Shown here: positions 12,437 through 25,789 of the stretch, piece after piece | Layout of the letters: each line of letters begins with the position of its first letter | How positions within the stretch are numbered: position 1 is the stretch's first letter | Origin: Fasciola hepatica | Lineage: Eukaryota; Platyhelminthes; Trematoda; Plagiorchiida; Fasciolidae | Length of the DNA: 64,000 nt | Assembly (NCBI GenBank): GCA_948099385.1 | Contig: CANUEZ040000024.1 | Coordinates: 21,588,001 to 21,652,000, forward strand | Direction of reading: 5' to 3' | Translations under genes and position numbers: made by a program | Notes under the pieces: model-generated | Databases searched by the model: none | Seen by the model: only the letters and a program-made list of their open reading frames with translations | What the model was told of the DNA's origin: nothing

Positions 12437-13569
12437 CTGTGTGGGAAGAGAGTAGTGAAGATATGACACAACTTTAAAAAAAACTGCGGTGATACTCCAT
12501 GAAAACTGACTTAGGACCAAAAAATACTCTATAATGGGCCCAGTTCGGTTCAACGTAATAGCAATCTGACGCCCGACGTGGACCTAAACCGGTTAGAATG
12601 AAGTGCTTGATCTGTTCACTGAATCCAATGACAGATCATTAGACAAACATCCACTGCGATCCGCATTAGCACGTGGCATTTAGTAAGCCCGCTCCACACA
12701 GTCAGCCAGTACCCATGAGGACCAGATAAGCATAATACCTAGGCCTTGGTTATGAACTCAATGCCCGCTCATTTTGCTTTTGAATCGAAAAGTTAACAAT
12801 CTCGTCCACGGTGCATACCGAGGGAGCATGTATTCCCGTTGAACCTAAACACACAAGTGGATGGGAAATAAACTACACCGACATTACCAAACAAAGGTAA
12901 AAAACTAGCCGCCATTACCAGCTAACAGTCATTGCTGTCAGTCCTATTGAACAAGTCGTGATGGTGAGGACACCTTCAAACCAAAAAACAGGTAGACGGG
13001 GAGCATATTTCCCATAAACTGTGTACACATTTCGTGAAACATTGTCGCTGTATGGTTTCTCGTGCTCTGCTGATAACAGAAACAGCAGACGAAACACTAC
13101 GTGACAAACGATGAAAGTTATTGCCCGCCTCTCGGCAAACACCGCTGATGTTTATAACGAACTACACAGATCAAAAGTTGTTCTTAATTCACTACGTGTG
13201 CGAATATAGCGAATTTAGTGAATTTACTTGCTTTTGACACAATATCTTCTTGAGGTTAAGAACAAACGAAAGCGATCATTACGAAAGATGCAATTATACA
13301 CAATGAACGATTCGTTTACCATAAATTTCTAGTGCACAACTGGTCTCCATCAGCACTCCTTATCGAGCTGTTATAACAATCAAGCTTCTTTTACGCCAAG
13401 ATGGGGTTCGTAAAACCCACGTGACAACCGGTTGGTCGGTCTCGCAGTTAGACATTGGGTGGCTTCTTGGAAGTGAATTGAGTAACAAATTTATGTGTAC
13501 ACAAGTCGCCGAAAAGCGCTTCCTACCGTCATAAATAGTAAAAAACATTGCAAATTAGTGAAATCCTTT
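12437..13569. other. no recognised gene
   Basis: Presumably intron. Short frames only. Confidence 0.3.
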
Positions 13570-14560
13570 ATTGAAATCGAAGTTTTTTAACAGACTGGCG
13601 TGATCATTGTTAAACGGTGTTTTGAACCACGTCTGGATGATATAACAGCTTCCAACCCTTGATTCATGCTTGCTATCAATCGACTGATAGTATCTTGTCG
13701 CACACGTTCCCATTCCATCTTCAAGACAAACTTCAACTCCCTACAAATATTCGACCGGGTCGAGATAGCCAAGACGGATCGCATCACAACTTCTAGGTAA
13801 ACTTGACCATAGACGATGCCGTCCAGAAATACCAGCTCGCTTTGTCCCCTCTCACAAGATGGCTCCCAAGAATTCAACTGAATCTCAATTGTGCTGCAAT
13901 AATGTTGCTGTTATCAGACCACTTTTATAAATTTCAGAGTTATTGCTGAAGAAGGCCTCGACGACCATGCTTGAATAACGAAAATACTGATTCACCGATT
14001 TAAATGATCCATTTTTAATGTTCGTCCCACCAAGCGCGCCTCTTCATTGACCACTAGAAACGCAACTTTCGGTTACTTTCTGTCAGGAAAAGGAACAGCA
14101 GTGGGCTTCCTTGATCGAAATCGACGATGCCCAATGTGGATGGAGGCTGGATCCCACGACAGGTTACCGATTACAGCTGCTGAACAACATCGAACAGACT
14201 TGAGATTTTCAGACAAGCGGCTGAGAGCGCTAGAACCACCTTTGCGTGGTCACCCGCTCCCTGTGCGTCGTCAATAATTACTTGCACTTCTGAACCGATC
14301 GATCGGTCTGCTCACTGTCCGTCTTGAAAAACCAAAATCTTGGTTATCTCGTAGCGCCACTTACTTGATTTTCACCTTCCGACTGCACGCCGAGCGACCT
14401 TCTCTTTTGTGAGCATCGCGTGAACTCAGAGGGACAGATAAACGAGTAGGCTGTCAGACCAGAAAGTACACATTCATAAGTATGTGCCTGACCTCTATAA
14501 CAAATCCCAAGATTTTCGCTCATGCAACGATGGACACTTGTATCTTCGGTTATATTGTTA
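13570..14560 (-). pseudogene. Tc1/mariner-like transposase relic, full-length second copy
   Basis: The length (about 1 kb) suits a 330-residue Tc1 transposase. The minus strand gives LVFLDGIVYGQVYLEVV, then ELKFVLKMEWERVRQDTISR and LIASMNQGLEAVISSRRG, the standard Tc1 C-terminus. The upstream half aligns with 8108-8440 and has multiple stops. A segment of the DPN(E/D) core is deleted. Terminal inverted repeats were not located. Confidence 0.75.
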
Positions 14561-14579
14561 GATGCTCGCAGATTGATTC

Positions 14580-16543
14580 CTCCGGGTTCAAGATACGATG
14601 ATGCCTTAAACGCCAACTGATTCATAGTCTGCGACACGATCGTGAGTAGTGGTGGATTGCGAAGTGTAGGGAGACAGAAAAAGCTAGGGCTATCGGAAAC
14701 AGCCGCAGCCTATCCCGTCCAATCAAAAATAGCGGTCTACGAAAGCTAGGCTTTAGTGAACTGATCAAATGGGGCGAACGGATCACTGATTTAAACTCAG
14801 GGCCATCGTCTGGTTAGATGGGCGGAGCATTCTGAGAACCAGTTTAAATGGTCTTTGTCCATGTTGGGTTCGCTAAATAGTACGATGGGTATAGCTCTGG
14901 TTGAAGATACCAATTTTCCGCCAAAAGCGCAGGTTCTCCATGAAAAAAGCTACCTTACAGGACACAAGGCTACTGAACCGGAGGGGTTGCCTTCGTCTCA
15001 AAATCGTTTCTGGGGGTGAGAAAACTCCGTCATTTGGTATGCGATAGGGAACAAGTTCCAAAGAGTTGACTTGAACCCGTGATCGTACCGATTGACAAGG
15101 ACGGCAGGTACTCCGGTGAAAACCACAAGGGAATAAGTCTGATTAGCATCGTATCTGAACTGCTCGTTGATATTTTTTTCAACGTGCGCGACAGTCTGGT
15201 TGGGTTTAGACCTGGTCGAGGTTATATTGATCACTTATTCACTCTTTGACGAATGCAGATATAGGCACACTCTCCATAGGCCAACTATCCCCGTGTTTAT
15301 AATCCAGAAACGAGCTTCAACTCAGTCGATCGCACAGTTCTCTGGTGCTGCCTCTTGTTGAAGGGTGTATCAGAGAAAATCATTTCCATCATAAAGCCCC
15401 TTTATACGAACAGCCGAAGCCGAGCTCGGGCTTACGGTCGTCCTTCACCAGGGTTCACCATGAAAAGTGGTGTACTTCACGGTTGCCTCTTTCCTCCCTT
15501 CCGTTTCAGCTCTGTGACCGATAGACTCAGAGACCGCGCTTTCGACAGGTGACGATAGTAGCATTGAACTTTTCCCGAGTGGAAAAGTGTTATACCTTGG
15601 ATATTCGAACGATATAGTTCCTGACAGTGAAGATCCAGGCAATTTGCGAGCTTTTCCAGATAGCTTCACGAACTGCGTATCAATGTCCGGTATGTCTTCC
15701 GCGCCCTTAAGGTACAAGGCACTGTTGCAGGATTGGGTTGGTCCTACATCAGACCTTTCAGTATCTGAGCAAACTATACACCTGGTAGACAAGTTCGCTT
15801 ATCTGCGCAGTTGCATTCCATCTGAAGGTCGAATATTGGATGAAGTGTATTTGCGCATACAGGAGGCGCGTTTAGCATTTGCCAATCCGAGCTATCTGTA
15901 GTGTCGACATGACATCCGTTTATCTATCAGGCCTGTGCTTCTGTATGGTTCAGAAACATGACCACTGCGAGTGGACCATATACGAAGATTGTTGGTATTT
16001 GAATACCAATTTGTTATAACTGCCAGAATCTGGTGGAAACGCCGTACAAACAATGCTGAGGTTCGATGGAGAGTCTTGGGTTCACGAATCAAATCATTAG
16101 ATGAAATACCTGAATTCATCAGGCTAAGATGGTTGGGACGTGTGTTGCGCATGTCCCCAGACAGGATTCCTCGGCGCACATTGTTCGCTGAGGCGTGCAA
16201 CGGTCGGAAGACGAGTAAGGATGGGCAGTCCATGACATAGAAGGTATGAAAAGTCTAACCTGTGGATTTGACCATGTGGGGCATGTTAGACTTCCTGGGT
16301 GGGGTCCAAGAGACACTCCCACTCAGTGATTATATACGTTTGAGAACATGGCTGCGTGTGGTGATCAGTGACGCTGCTGTATCCATAAATTTTCTTTGTC
16401 GACCTGATAATAATACTTGTGCTTCTCTTATTGCTCCTTTCATACTCCTGCTCTTTCTCATTATTCCCGAATTAGGTTTCCGCTGGGAAATAGGAGACAA
16501 AGCCATCGCACTCACTGCATGGTAAGTAGTTATCTGAAGTGAA

Positions 16544-16545
<2 letters not shown>
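14580..16545 (+). mobile_element. LINE copy, decayed (RTE/SR2-like RT)
   Basis: Frames on the plus strand, broken by stops and shifts, follow the order of a LINE reverse transcriptase. A linker comes first (about 14600-14900), then a hydrophobic RT start near 15170. FDSVDR-like and GLLKGVSEKI-like parts lie at 15300-15370 and a LLQDWVGPTSDLSVSEQTI region at 15725. HIRRLLVFEYQF, IRLRWLGRVLRM and a RRTLFAEACNGRKTSKDGQS tail follow to 16240. In-frame stops replace the Trp codons of L-W-R-R and E-T-W. The 3' end runs into an (AT)n tract. Confidence 0.75.

Positions 16546-16590
<45 letters not shown>
16546..16590. repeat. (AT)n microsatellite
   Basis: About 45 bp of pure AT at the 3' end of the LINE copy. 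Confidence 0.95.
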
Positions 16591-18590
16591 CTATTTTCTT
16601 CTTTACTTCTTTGTACTATGTATAAAGGACAATATTTCAGGAAAGGGGTCGCGGCCAAATAGAAGCTGCTAACTGGGGAGTGATCAGGGGCGAAAGTGTA
16701 TCTGAACAAGGGATAGAAGGGTTGGAAGCTGATGACAATGAACGTTTGGCCATTGCCAGAGATGCAGCTGTTAGGAAAAACGGCGAAAAATCTCTCATTT
16801 CGAAAGGCGACCAATCACTGGGACGACATTGCAGAACGGAATACGCAAAATAATGACGACCAAAAAAAGAACTTACATCATCCAGAATCCCAGTGCCATC
16901 CGGATTTAAGAGTCTGAAAACAAAAGAAACTTTTGTGATAGGATACATTTTTACTAAGTCTGACAAACGAATGACCACATTAGCAAACCTCGCTGGTTAC
17001 AATCAACACACCGTGTTTCGCTTAGATCACGCTGATGTAATACGATCAATTTAGACACCACGGCACAGCCTTGTGATTACGTGGAACCTGTGCACCGACT
17101 TAGACTTGGTGCCCCAATTCGAGTATTGTGCTCCGTAAACGAATTGTCGCAGGCGTGATTGTGGCTCGCGGCGTTGGACTTCTGGATGTAAAAGATGCAA
17201 GTGGATTTCCCATTATGTGATCGTGCATTGGTGTTTCGCGTTAGTGACAAATACACCGGAGTCGGATTAAGGTATCGTTGCAGTTCCGTGAGAGACGTGT
17301 TAAGACGCAAAATTAAACGTGTATGATGGCCGAAACCTCTGAGACAAGCAGATTCTCAAAAGCTCTCCCGCTGGCTGAGCTTGGCGGTTAGGGCAGAAAC
17401 AGCCCAGATCATTGAGTGTGAGATAAAATGCCACGCGCTCAGACATCAATGTGAGGCACGAATCCCATAGCAAGTAGGTCTATTTGACTGTTTTTCTCAC
17501 TCTGATCGTCTGTGCATATGTGATCCGTGATTTATTCAGTTAGGTAATAAAGAATGTTGCTATAAAACTACGGATAAACTGTTGTCAAATTTGGATAACA
17601 ATAAAGATAATGACGGAGAAGAGTTACATGGATCGATAACAGTAGGATGAACCGATGTCCGATTCTATATCTCATCTGCCTTGTTCATGCTGCAGCCACT
17701 CCCAGTGGGTTGTCCCTATACTGCAATAAGATATTTTACGGCAATGCATAGGTTTATGCCAGACAAGTAATGGGCGTCACTGATGAGCAATAAATAAAAT
17801 GGGGTGCAGAGAGTCGTTACTACGAAGGGACTTATCACTGACAGTCAAGTAAAATTCATCCCGCTGTCGGACAATTTCCTCAACCGGAAGCCTCTAACCG
17901 GCTGCGACTCACTTGCCTGAAATATTGTGCCACTATTACATAATAAAATAAAGTTAACTAAAGAAAAATTAAAAAACAGGTGTTTACTTCCTATCTAAAA
18001 AGGTTCACAAAAATTAATGAGACAAGACTGAAACAATACTAGTGCATTTATAATGTCACGTCGTCACGGGTTAGTGATTATAAAATGAGGCAAATCTGTG
18101 AAGTTACGTGAAATCTATCCATTCATGGATATATGCGGTTGATGTTCACTGGCACATCTGAGTGTGCAATTCGGATGCCAAAATTCTACTGGTAGCCGAA
18201 TGGAGGCCATCCGTGCAGTTCAATATTCATTCTGCTGAGTTCTTGAGGCATTTACTTAACTTGACTTGTAGAGATTATGTTCTAGCAAATAGTGCTCGCC
18301 TTTAGCTTATCTTATAATTTCGGTCCTCGTCTAATGACCGAGCATGGTTGGTGATGTGATCTACGTGAGCAGCCGCGGTGTTCATTTGCCCACTTGTTCC
18401 AAGTGTAAAAAGCCACATTCAGTTTTTCACTTGATAACACCAGTCCAGTGGAGTATCATTTTACTGTCTGAACTCAAGGTCACTGACTTCATACGCACAG
18501 CTTATCTGACATTCGAATTGCAGTTGTTGGTCAATCAGTTCAGCCCCACTTCTATTCTTCCTTGTCATGTTTCATTTTTCACTTTGCATC
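16591..18590. other. no recognised gene
   Basis: Open frames up to 137 codons occur (18344-18757) but overlap in different frames and show no motif. Nothing supported. Confidence 0.3.
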
Positions 18591-18599
18591 AAACACAGG

Positions 18600-18783
18600 C
18601 AACTGATGAGCGATACCGGCTTGTTTCAGCAGATGTCAGCCCTAAATCTTCCATTCGTTCTTCTCACAACCGAACTTATCTCACCATCAACAGAATTACC
18701 AATATCATCGTCGCCACAACACGATGCTTACGCTCGTATCCGAAAGACCGAGGATAGAATCCGGAACGCTGCTGGCACGTAGG
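18600..18783 (+). CDS. possible terminal exon, weak
   Basis: After an acceptor-like CAAACACAG at about 18599, one frame reads as a plausible protein tail ending DAYARIRKTEDRIRNAAGT and stop. There is no partner exon, no known motif, and a competing longer frame overlaps it. Listed only as a candidate. Confidence 0.2.
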
Positions 18784-21180
18784 GAAGTGTATCAGGTACA
18801 ACCTGACTGTGTTGAATGAAAAAGCGTTGATCACGAACTGTGGCTGTGCGCCACTCGTTTTCACAGTGTCCTGAAAGTCGAGGAAGTTGGTGAACGAAAA
18901 AAAAACCCGAGTCATAAAACAGTGAACAGAAAATTCAGTTGAGTACTGATTTCATGGGTGAAAACAAAAATAACGATTCAAGTCAAACAAATACGTTATG
19001 TACCCCAGAAAGGTGAACATCCAGCTATCAAACAACATTAAAACAAACCAAGGAAGCGTGGCTCTCAACTCACACAGTATGATCAAGATTGTTTTCAGAA
19101 TCTCGAAAGATAAAGTAAAACAGAACATCTGTACTTTACGGGTAAGCAAAAACGTGTTTCTAATAAGATCAAACAAAAGAACTGAAAAAGCATTTGACGA
19201 GATCCACAATGAGGTGGATGTGCGACATCAGCTGAAGTCTTGCGAGACAGTTTATGTCATAGATCGGAATGTTTTGCTACCATGATTAATCAAATGGCGA
19301 ACCAACTCCTAGGGAGATACCGACAATTATGCATCAACGGGATGCTGCCTTGCAGCCCGCACTTGGCTGTTTCAAGGCAAGAGATGAGACTTCCAAAAGA
19401 ACCGGAGAAGTCTCCTGTAGCAAACACCTATGAAACTTAAGGGTCATGGCACCATGAAGCCGGATTATTATTCTCAAGGAGCTAGCCGGAGTAAAGGAAG
19501 AAACAAAGAACATATTCGCACGGTATACCGCCGCATCCGGGAGTATACTTGAAAGACATGGAGATGAGCTTAAAGCCTTTACAAGTAGACCACGAATGAT
19601 AACAACGGATCGCTAAGGCCAGTATGGAAGGATACAAGCGTATACAAAACGTTTAAATAAACAAAGCGGAATACAGAACGTTTTAAAACAGAATACATAG
19701 GAGGTACGCTTCCTAACTTTTGCAAAAATGGTGTAAATATGGTTCGGCCGAACCCAGTCTCGCATTAGGACTACACCATGGTACTTTAAAAGTGTAATTC
19801 CTAGCGTGTTTCAAAAGAGGTAAATAAATCTCCACATTTGGAAGGGTCAACAATGAATTAGTGGGTCGAACACCGTTCGGCTACTTCCGAGACACCTTTC
19901 TGCAGAATAGGAAGCACAAATTCGTTGGACCAAGATGTGCCAGACAGTTGTCTGTCTTTCCAACCCTCGACCTCGCATTTCTGTACTCTGTTCTCGGCTG
20001 CCACCTTGCAGCATCGTCGAGGATAAAATGAGTGGATGATTAAAAAGTGGGAATGAAAGTTTAAAGTGGAAGTTATGAAGACGAAGGAAGAGCTCGAATG
20101 CAACTACGAGAATGGCCGTGGTGCCGAGCCATATCATTTAATGTATCCAACTATCCCGCCGGTCCAAACTCGGAAGCCGAACACGTACTAAACGCTACAT
20201 CGTCAATACACTTAACAGGTAAAGAGTGACTCAATAAGTACCTCTTCGAGCTGGTTCGCATTTCTGTAATTCTGCATGTTTTTGCGGCATAGTATTGACT
20301 GAGCGTGCATCACGCTGAGTCTTTTTCATTAAAAACTTTTATAGCATGATCACAGAATGTGGATAGATCAGAGTGCGAGAATATTGTTAGTTCTGACTTC
20401 TCAACAATTTCTAGGGACCTCGTGAGAGAATGTGAGTTACATTTTTTCGTTACCTACGTTTGTGATTGCGGCTCTGTGTAGACAGTTTGCGGTTATTCTC
20501 GCTGTAGATCGCAGGAGAAATTTCCATAATTGTGTGATTAGAAGTCCTCATAAGTGAGCGATGCTTTGCGCGGACCAGGTTTTTATTGCTTATAAAAATT
20601 AGATCCGGCAGTGCAGCCATTCGGGTGGAAAGTTCTCAGTGTTCAGTAAAACATAAGTGGGTAAAAAAAACTGCATCACACCTGCTGAAATCTCCACTTA
20701 ATATGCAGAACAAAGCTTTGTTAGCAGATTGACAGGCATCATGCCCATCTTTTTGGGTACACGACATGGAGGCAATGTTTTCAAACCATTCATGTGCTTT
20801 TTGACAATGATGAACGAGGAAGGATCACAGTGCATTAGTCACAGCTTGGATTGATGTATTCATCACAACGATGCAGTGTTTGCATTTTCTCGTCACTGTT
20901 TTGAGCTGGAAACATGAATCAGCACCGTCAAATCGGACGTTGAGCGATTAGGATACCGGGCTATCCACGGCGTTCGCAAGTGAAATCAAAACTATCTCAC
21001 TTGGCTTAGATCTCGTCTCTGATCGTCATTCGTGGTCAGGTGCCATTCGTGATATCCATGAAGTTCGCTTTTCCTCTCGCAGGAGCTCACCACAAAAAAG
21101 TAAAAGTAATGAATAGGCAGTCTGAAAATACAATCAATGTTCAGTCCTTAGAAAAGCATAATTAAAATTTAGTAATTAAA
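18784..21180. other. no recognised gene
   Basis: AT-rich sequence with scattered short frames and no transposon motifs that I recognise. A frame at 18998-19285 has a lysine-rich translation without family resemblance. Confidence 0.3.
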
Positions 21181-21204
21181 GTCTTTTGGAAATGATTTAA
21201 ATGT

Positions 21205-21297
21205 TGAAGCCCATTGACCCCGGCAGACTTCGAACCCACGCACGATTGTCACCCACGCTTTAGTACTGCGTGCTCTGCCAGCTTAGCTACAAGGCCA
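21205..21297 (-). ncRNA. tRNA-like sequence (pseudo-tRNA or SINE head)
   Basis: The minus strand has an A-box-like TAGCTAAGCTGGCAGAGC, an anticodon-arm-like CACGC...GCGTG stem with an oversized loop, and a B box GGGTTCGAAGTC. This is a Pol III promoter arrangement, but the cloverleaf is imperfect and lacks a clear acceptor stem. A tRNA-derived SINE head or dead tRNA is more likely than a working gene. Confidence 0.5.
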
Positions 21298-21299
21298 CG

Positions 21300-22739
21300 C
21301 TGAAGGCTTCGGACTTTTCGCATTTGGATGCTCAAGTTTAGCCACCCAAATTGTGGTAACACATGGTATCCGCCACAGTGAACTAATTTGTAATTTGACT
21401 GCCTACAGCAAGATTTCCCTATGTATTACCCAGCGTCCGCCAGTTCAATATATTAAGCATGTATGGTTATGTATTAGGGTTTGGCGAACTGTTTACACAG
21501 AGCCACGAAAGGAAATATAGGATGGGAATCTGACTTAGATTCTCTCGTGAAGCTCTTACAAATGGTTCCGAAGTCAGAATTACCTGTTCTCGCAATCTGA
21601 TCAATCAACATTGCGATCATGAAGAGCAATTTGAACTATTGCTATGATGAATGCTGTCTGTGCAGAACTGTTTACGGACGACACGACCATTTTTCCTATC
21701 CAGGTCTTAAACAGCCACGCAGAAAGAAGGAACGTGCATACATGTTTAGGGCCCACATATATGTAGAAGCCCTTTCAAAATTAACCAGGATGGTATATCA
21801 CCGATTGTACTGAAAGAATGTGCAGCAATCTTGTTCCTCGTTTTCTCTGGGTTATTGAGTCAGTGCCTGCGCCAGAAAAACATCTCAAATTGTTGAAGGA
21901 TTCTACGGGATTAGGAACCGGTTGTGAGGCAGCCGGGCTGTCCCCAGGGATGACAATGACGTCTAAGAATTCCAAATCGATGACAGAAGCATCGGTGCGC
22001 AGCTGGATACCAAAGTGATCGATGGGCGCCTGAGGCATTTGTTGTGCGATTTTATCGACGTTTGGATCGATAACTTGCCGATTATTTACGGCCCATGTTT
22101 ACTGGCTGCCACCTTAACATATACGCACGCACCTACGATCTGATAGAACCTCATTACCCAATCACATTTTGCCCCGCACTAGACGGTCTTGCTAGATCGC
22201 ACCAATCGGATGTACTGCCTGCGCTTGCTCAATTGTCGAAATTTGTTCACTCGTGTCCTAGTGAAAAGATTGCATGCGCACTGTTCTCATTAGTCACGGA
22301 TAAAACAGCATTATCCAGTCGATTGTGTAGCTGAACCGTACTGGCGACAAGAGACACGGTGCATAAGCGTAACGAAAGGAACAGTTAACCCCCAATCTGA
22401 AAGACCCACTACGATCAGCAACCATGAATCTGAAACTTGAGGCAAAGAACCATTTTTGGTTCTAAACAATAAGTCGAGTGTAGTGACGAGCACGGTGATG
22501 ACCGGGTAATACGGCCTAATAAAAGTCTAACTGGCAGCGGTGGGTTCGAACTTAATGTTGCTCAGAGTTGATAGATGCCTATACTGCTCGAGCATCACCA
22601 CCGGTCAGTACGGTGAAAAGTACTTCGAGCATAATGTCATACTTCATCTGTGTACCCGTAGGACAAAATACAATATAACGTGAAAACCTGTGCTCGATAT
22701 TCCTCTGATGCGCGTAGAATAAAAATGATGGGACCGATT
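21300..22739. other. no recognised gene
   Basis: Overlapping frames occur on both strands at 21780-22040 without recognisable motifs. Nothing firm. Confidence 0.3.
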
Positions 22740-22995
22740 AGTGATTTTGTTAGTTCTGCGGTATCTGCGACCTAACGTTATGCAAAAACAATGTAGCGTT
22801 CCGGCAAAATTTGATTGTTTAATAACAGCGTAGTCGGAATTGTTGGCAGGTTGTCGACGTTTCGGTCATTACGGGCAACCGTTTTCAAGGCTGGCTTTAC
22901 AACCGGTTGTGAACAATCAAATTTTATCATTACATTTCACATCGCGCATCGATTTTTTGATACACTCCGAACCGATCTCGGTTCTGACACATTAA
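22740..22995. repeat. Penelope-type terminal repeat, solo copy with hammerhead-like core
   Basis: This shares two blocks with 38285-38465. One is the GCGTAGTCG...GGTTGTCGACG...CGGTCA stretch. The other is TCTGACACA...ATCGATTTTT...ATTTCACAT, which here lies on the other side and in inverse orientation. The minus strand reads CTTGAAAA, a CGGT...ACCG stem, then CGAAACGTCGACAACC, resembling the hammerhead core reported in Penelope terminal repeats, with the CUGAUGAG part altered. No coding part remains. Confidence 0.55.
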
Positions 22996-24089
22996 TGTAG
23001 TGTTCTATTCCAAAGAGAAATACTGGGGTTAGTCGGTAAACAAGGGGGGGGGGTGATGGATAAATTTCCCCGTGAATGCTCGTGGAAGGGCGGATATGCA
23101 ATTCATCCGTTGACTCAAAATGTACATCGAAAAAACTGACTAAACCGTCTGGCGTACCTCACTCTAATGGCTCTGTGCTTCCTTTTCCACAGCAGTTCAA
23201 GGATGAATTCTATCGAAATTTCTCCCGGCTGCTTCAACGCACCCGCTCAACGGACGTCATGGCGACTGTTAGATATTCCAAGGCCCAAGCTGGATGTAGG
23301 CGGGATTCCGAAAGGCACACTGGAGGCTCGTTTATCCCTGATGATCGCAATGACAACAGCAATCGTCTGATCTAGCTGTGCCCCGAACACAGATGGTTTC
23401 CGGTGAGTAAAAACTGCCACCGGAAGTGGCCTATACTCACACGGCATCCTCCTACGTCTTCACAACGTTGTCATCGGTAACAGCTAGCGTAGATCGAATG
23501 AAGATTGTCGTTCATTTCGGTCTGCGCCTGTGGACTCAGGTCACACCATGGTAAGTGCTCGTTCCTGCTTATGTTTCGCCCGTCGTTGCCCAACCCCTAA
23601 AGCAACCCGTCCCACACAGGTGCTCCTAATCGATAATTTGTTTTCCCAGCAGAGCTTTCTAAATGGCTAACGAAGCAACCGGATACCCGGAATTCAAATA
23701 AACGCTGGAAACAGATTAAGGATAACCTCACAAACCACGGATATCGTGTACATCAGTTACACTGGTGGATACTAGAAGATCCGTCCCCCCTCCCTTCCCC
23801 CGTATGCCACATTCAATGAAGTGCCTAAATTCCTGAGACGTCAACGGACTAAGAGCCTGAGGAATGACCTTGAGAAATGATGAACTAAGAAATGTAGGGA
23901 AATGGAGAAGGGTGCTTCAAATGGCAACGGTCGCAACCTTTACCGTTTGATTATAAGTAGCGGTCCATGGAAGCTTGCTGTAGGCGAGATATCCCAATCC
24001 TCGGGTGAGAAAAGCGGCATCGGTCAGTGCTCAAGCAGTAAACTGTCTGACTTCGATTAGAAGGATGGTATCCCTCTGAATGAAGATCA
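22996..24089. other. no recognised gene
   Basis: Contains a short G run near 23044. Otherwise only small frames. Confidence 0.3.
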
Positions 24090-24800
24090 AGGTAAGTTGC
24101 AAGCTCTTTAAGATAGCCTAAACAACAGTCTAGTAATGTTTGGGATGCGTTTTGCGCCTTCAAAGTGAAAAATGCTGCTGCAAGATTTGATTGGCTCTAC
24201 ACCAAACCCTGTGTTGGTGAAGGAAGCTCTAGCTGAAGTAGATAAATCTGGTTACCTGAGCAGTTAAATCTCACCAGGTGGACAGATATCGGATGAAGTG
24301 TCATCCCGTACACGGAAGGTGCGTTTGGCTTTTGAAAATCTCAATCACCTGTAGCGCCAGTGTGATATCCCATTGTCTAACAAGGGTCGAGTGTACCATG
24401 CTGCGGTCAAATCTGTTCTCTTATACGACTCACAAACATGGGCGTTAATGATACAAGATAGGCAAAGACTATCGGTAGTTGAGCATCGATACCTCCGTAG
24501 CACTGCTCGAATATGACGGGAACACAGTATCCACAATGCTGAGGTTAGGCGTAGGGTGAGGTTATTTACTGGAAGAGGTACTGAATTTAAACAGGTTAAG
24601 GTGGCTGGGACATTTGTCACGATTGCCCACCGACAGACTTTCTCGGCATATGCTTGTCTCTTAGGTCGATGTGGTCAGTCCATGAAATGGCAGAAAGGTA
24701 TGAAGACCCTGACCAGTGGACTTGGCCAAGTAGGACGTGAGATTTCCAGGTTGGGGACCAGGAGACTCACCTACCAGATCGTTGGAAACATCAAGTAATC
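24090..24800 (+). mobile_element. LINE 3' fragment (RTE/SR2-like), decayed
   Basis: Broken plus-strand frames match the LINE family: GRVYHAAVKSVLLYDSQTWA at about 24390, RLSVVEHRYLRSTARI, an HNAEVRRRV stretch and SMKWQKGMKTLTSGLGQVGR near the end. A stop (TAG) replaces Trp in L-W-R, as in three other copies. The 5' part is missing. Confidence 0.7.
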
Positions 24801-25789
24801 TGGCCGGCTGCAGCGGCCAATGGCATAGTTGCCGTCCATCTCCTTCGTTTTCTTCATGATCTCCGGTTGTTACTTTGTCCTCTCTTAATTTATGCATCTA
24901 TTCTTTTTGCCCTTGACATGATGGTACTGCTAAGCAGGAATCAAAAGCAGAACGCAGAGGTGCCGGGATAATCGTTGAATTACCTAAATGGATTCCGCAG
25001 CAGGGTGTCTCGGAAACAGCCGGATCCCTGTATGACTGTGAACCCTTCCAAATGATAATTTGTATTCTCTCTTGTAAAGCGTGAAAGATACAGCAACACT
25101 GCACAAACTACTCTATATATGGTAAAAATTCCACACACACTATACACAAAAACATACCCAAGTGAGTTGAATAGCTCCTGTTGCAAACAAATCTCATCTT
25201 TACTGCCGAATTTCACTATACCACAACGCTATCTTGAGTTTTCAAGTGGCTTGACATTTACGAGAACTATTAAGAACATTGAGATTGTTTCTCTGTGCAC
25301 TCACTCACTCACGCGCCTGAACACGTTTGTCCAACATTCTCAGTGTTTACCACTTACATACACTAATTTCACGATTCGTGATGATTGTGAGCTGTTGACA
25401 AGAGGAGGATTGCAGATCGCTGCGAAGGGACAATTCGTTGACTTCACGAGTGAATTGTGTGTGGTTATGTCTAGTGGACAGCTGAGCGAATTCCGGACTT
25501 CGTCGGTAGATACATACACTGACAGGAGAGCGTAGGTTGATAGGAAGAGTTAGTACCTGAATTCCTAACCTTTGACAATGCTAGGCTCGGACGGATTTAG
25601 GTGAGCGGTATAACAGTCAGATGTGGAAAAATCCCTGAGAGTACTATAATACCCCGAACTTGTCCAATTACTAGATTATATACATCTTGTTTGTTTTGTC
25701 CCACCTCTATAATGGTTAACGAACCTTTGTTCTCAATAGTTCTAAATATTTTTGTTGGTTGTAGCTCACGTTGTTGGTTGTCATGATGT
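24801..25789. other. unassigned sequence upstream of the gypsy element
   Basis: A 138-codon frame (25119-25535, plus) is the longest here but has no motif. The last part before 25789 joins directly to 31472 if the gypsy insertion is removed. Confidence 0.35.

Noticed and set aside
15892..16233. 113-codon antisense frame conserved at 34181-34522
   Set aside because: Antisense shadow of the near-identical LINE tails; conservation comes from the recent LINE duplication.
21205..21297. Functional tRNA gene
   Set aside because: A and B boxes are present but the acceptor stem and anticodon loop are irregular; kept only as tRNA-like.
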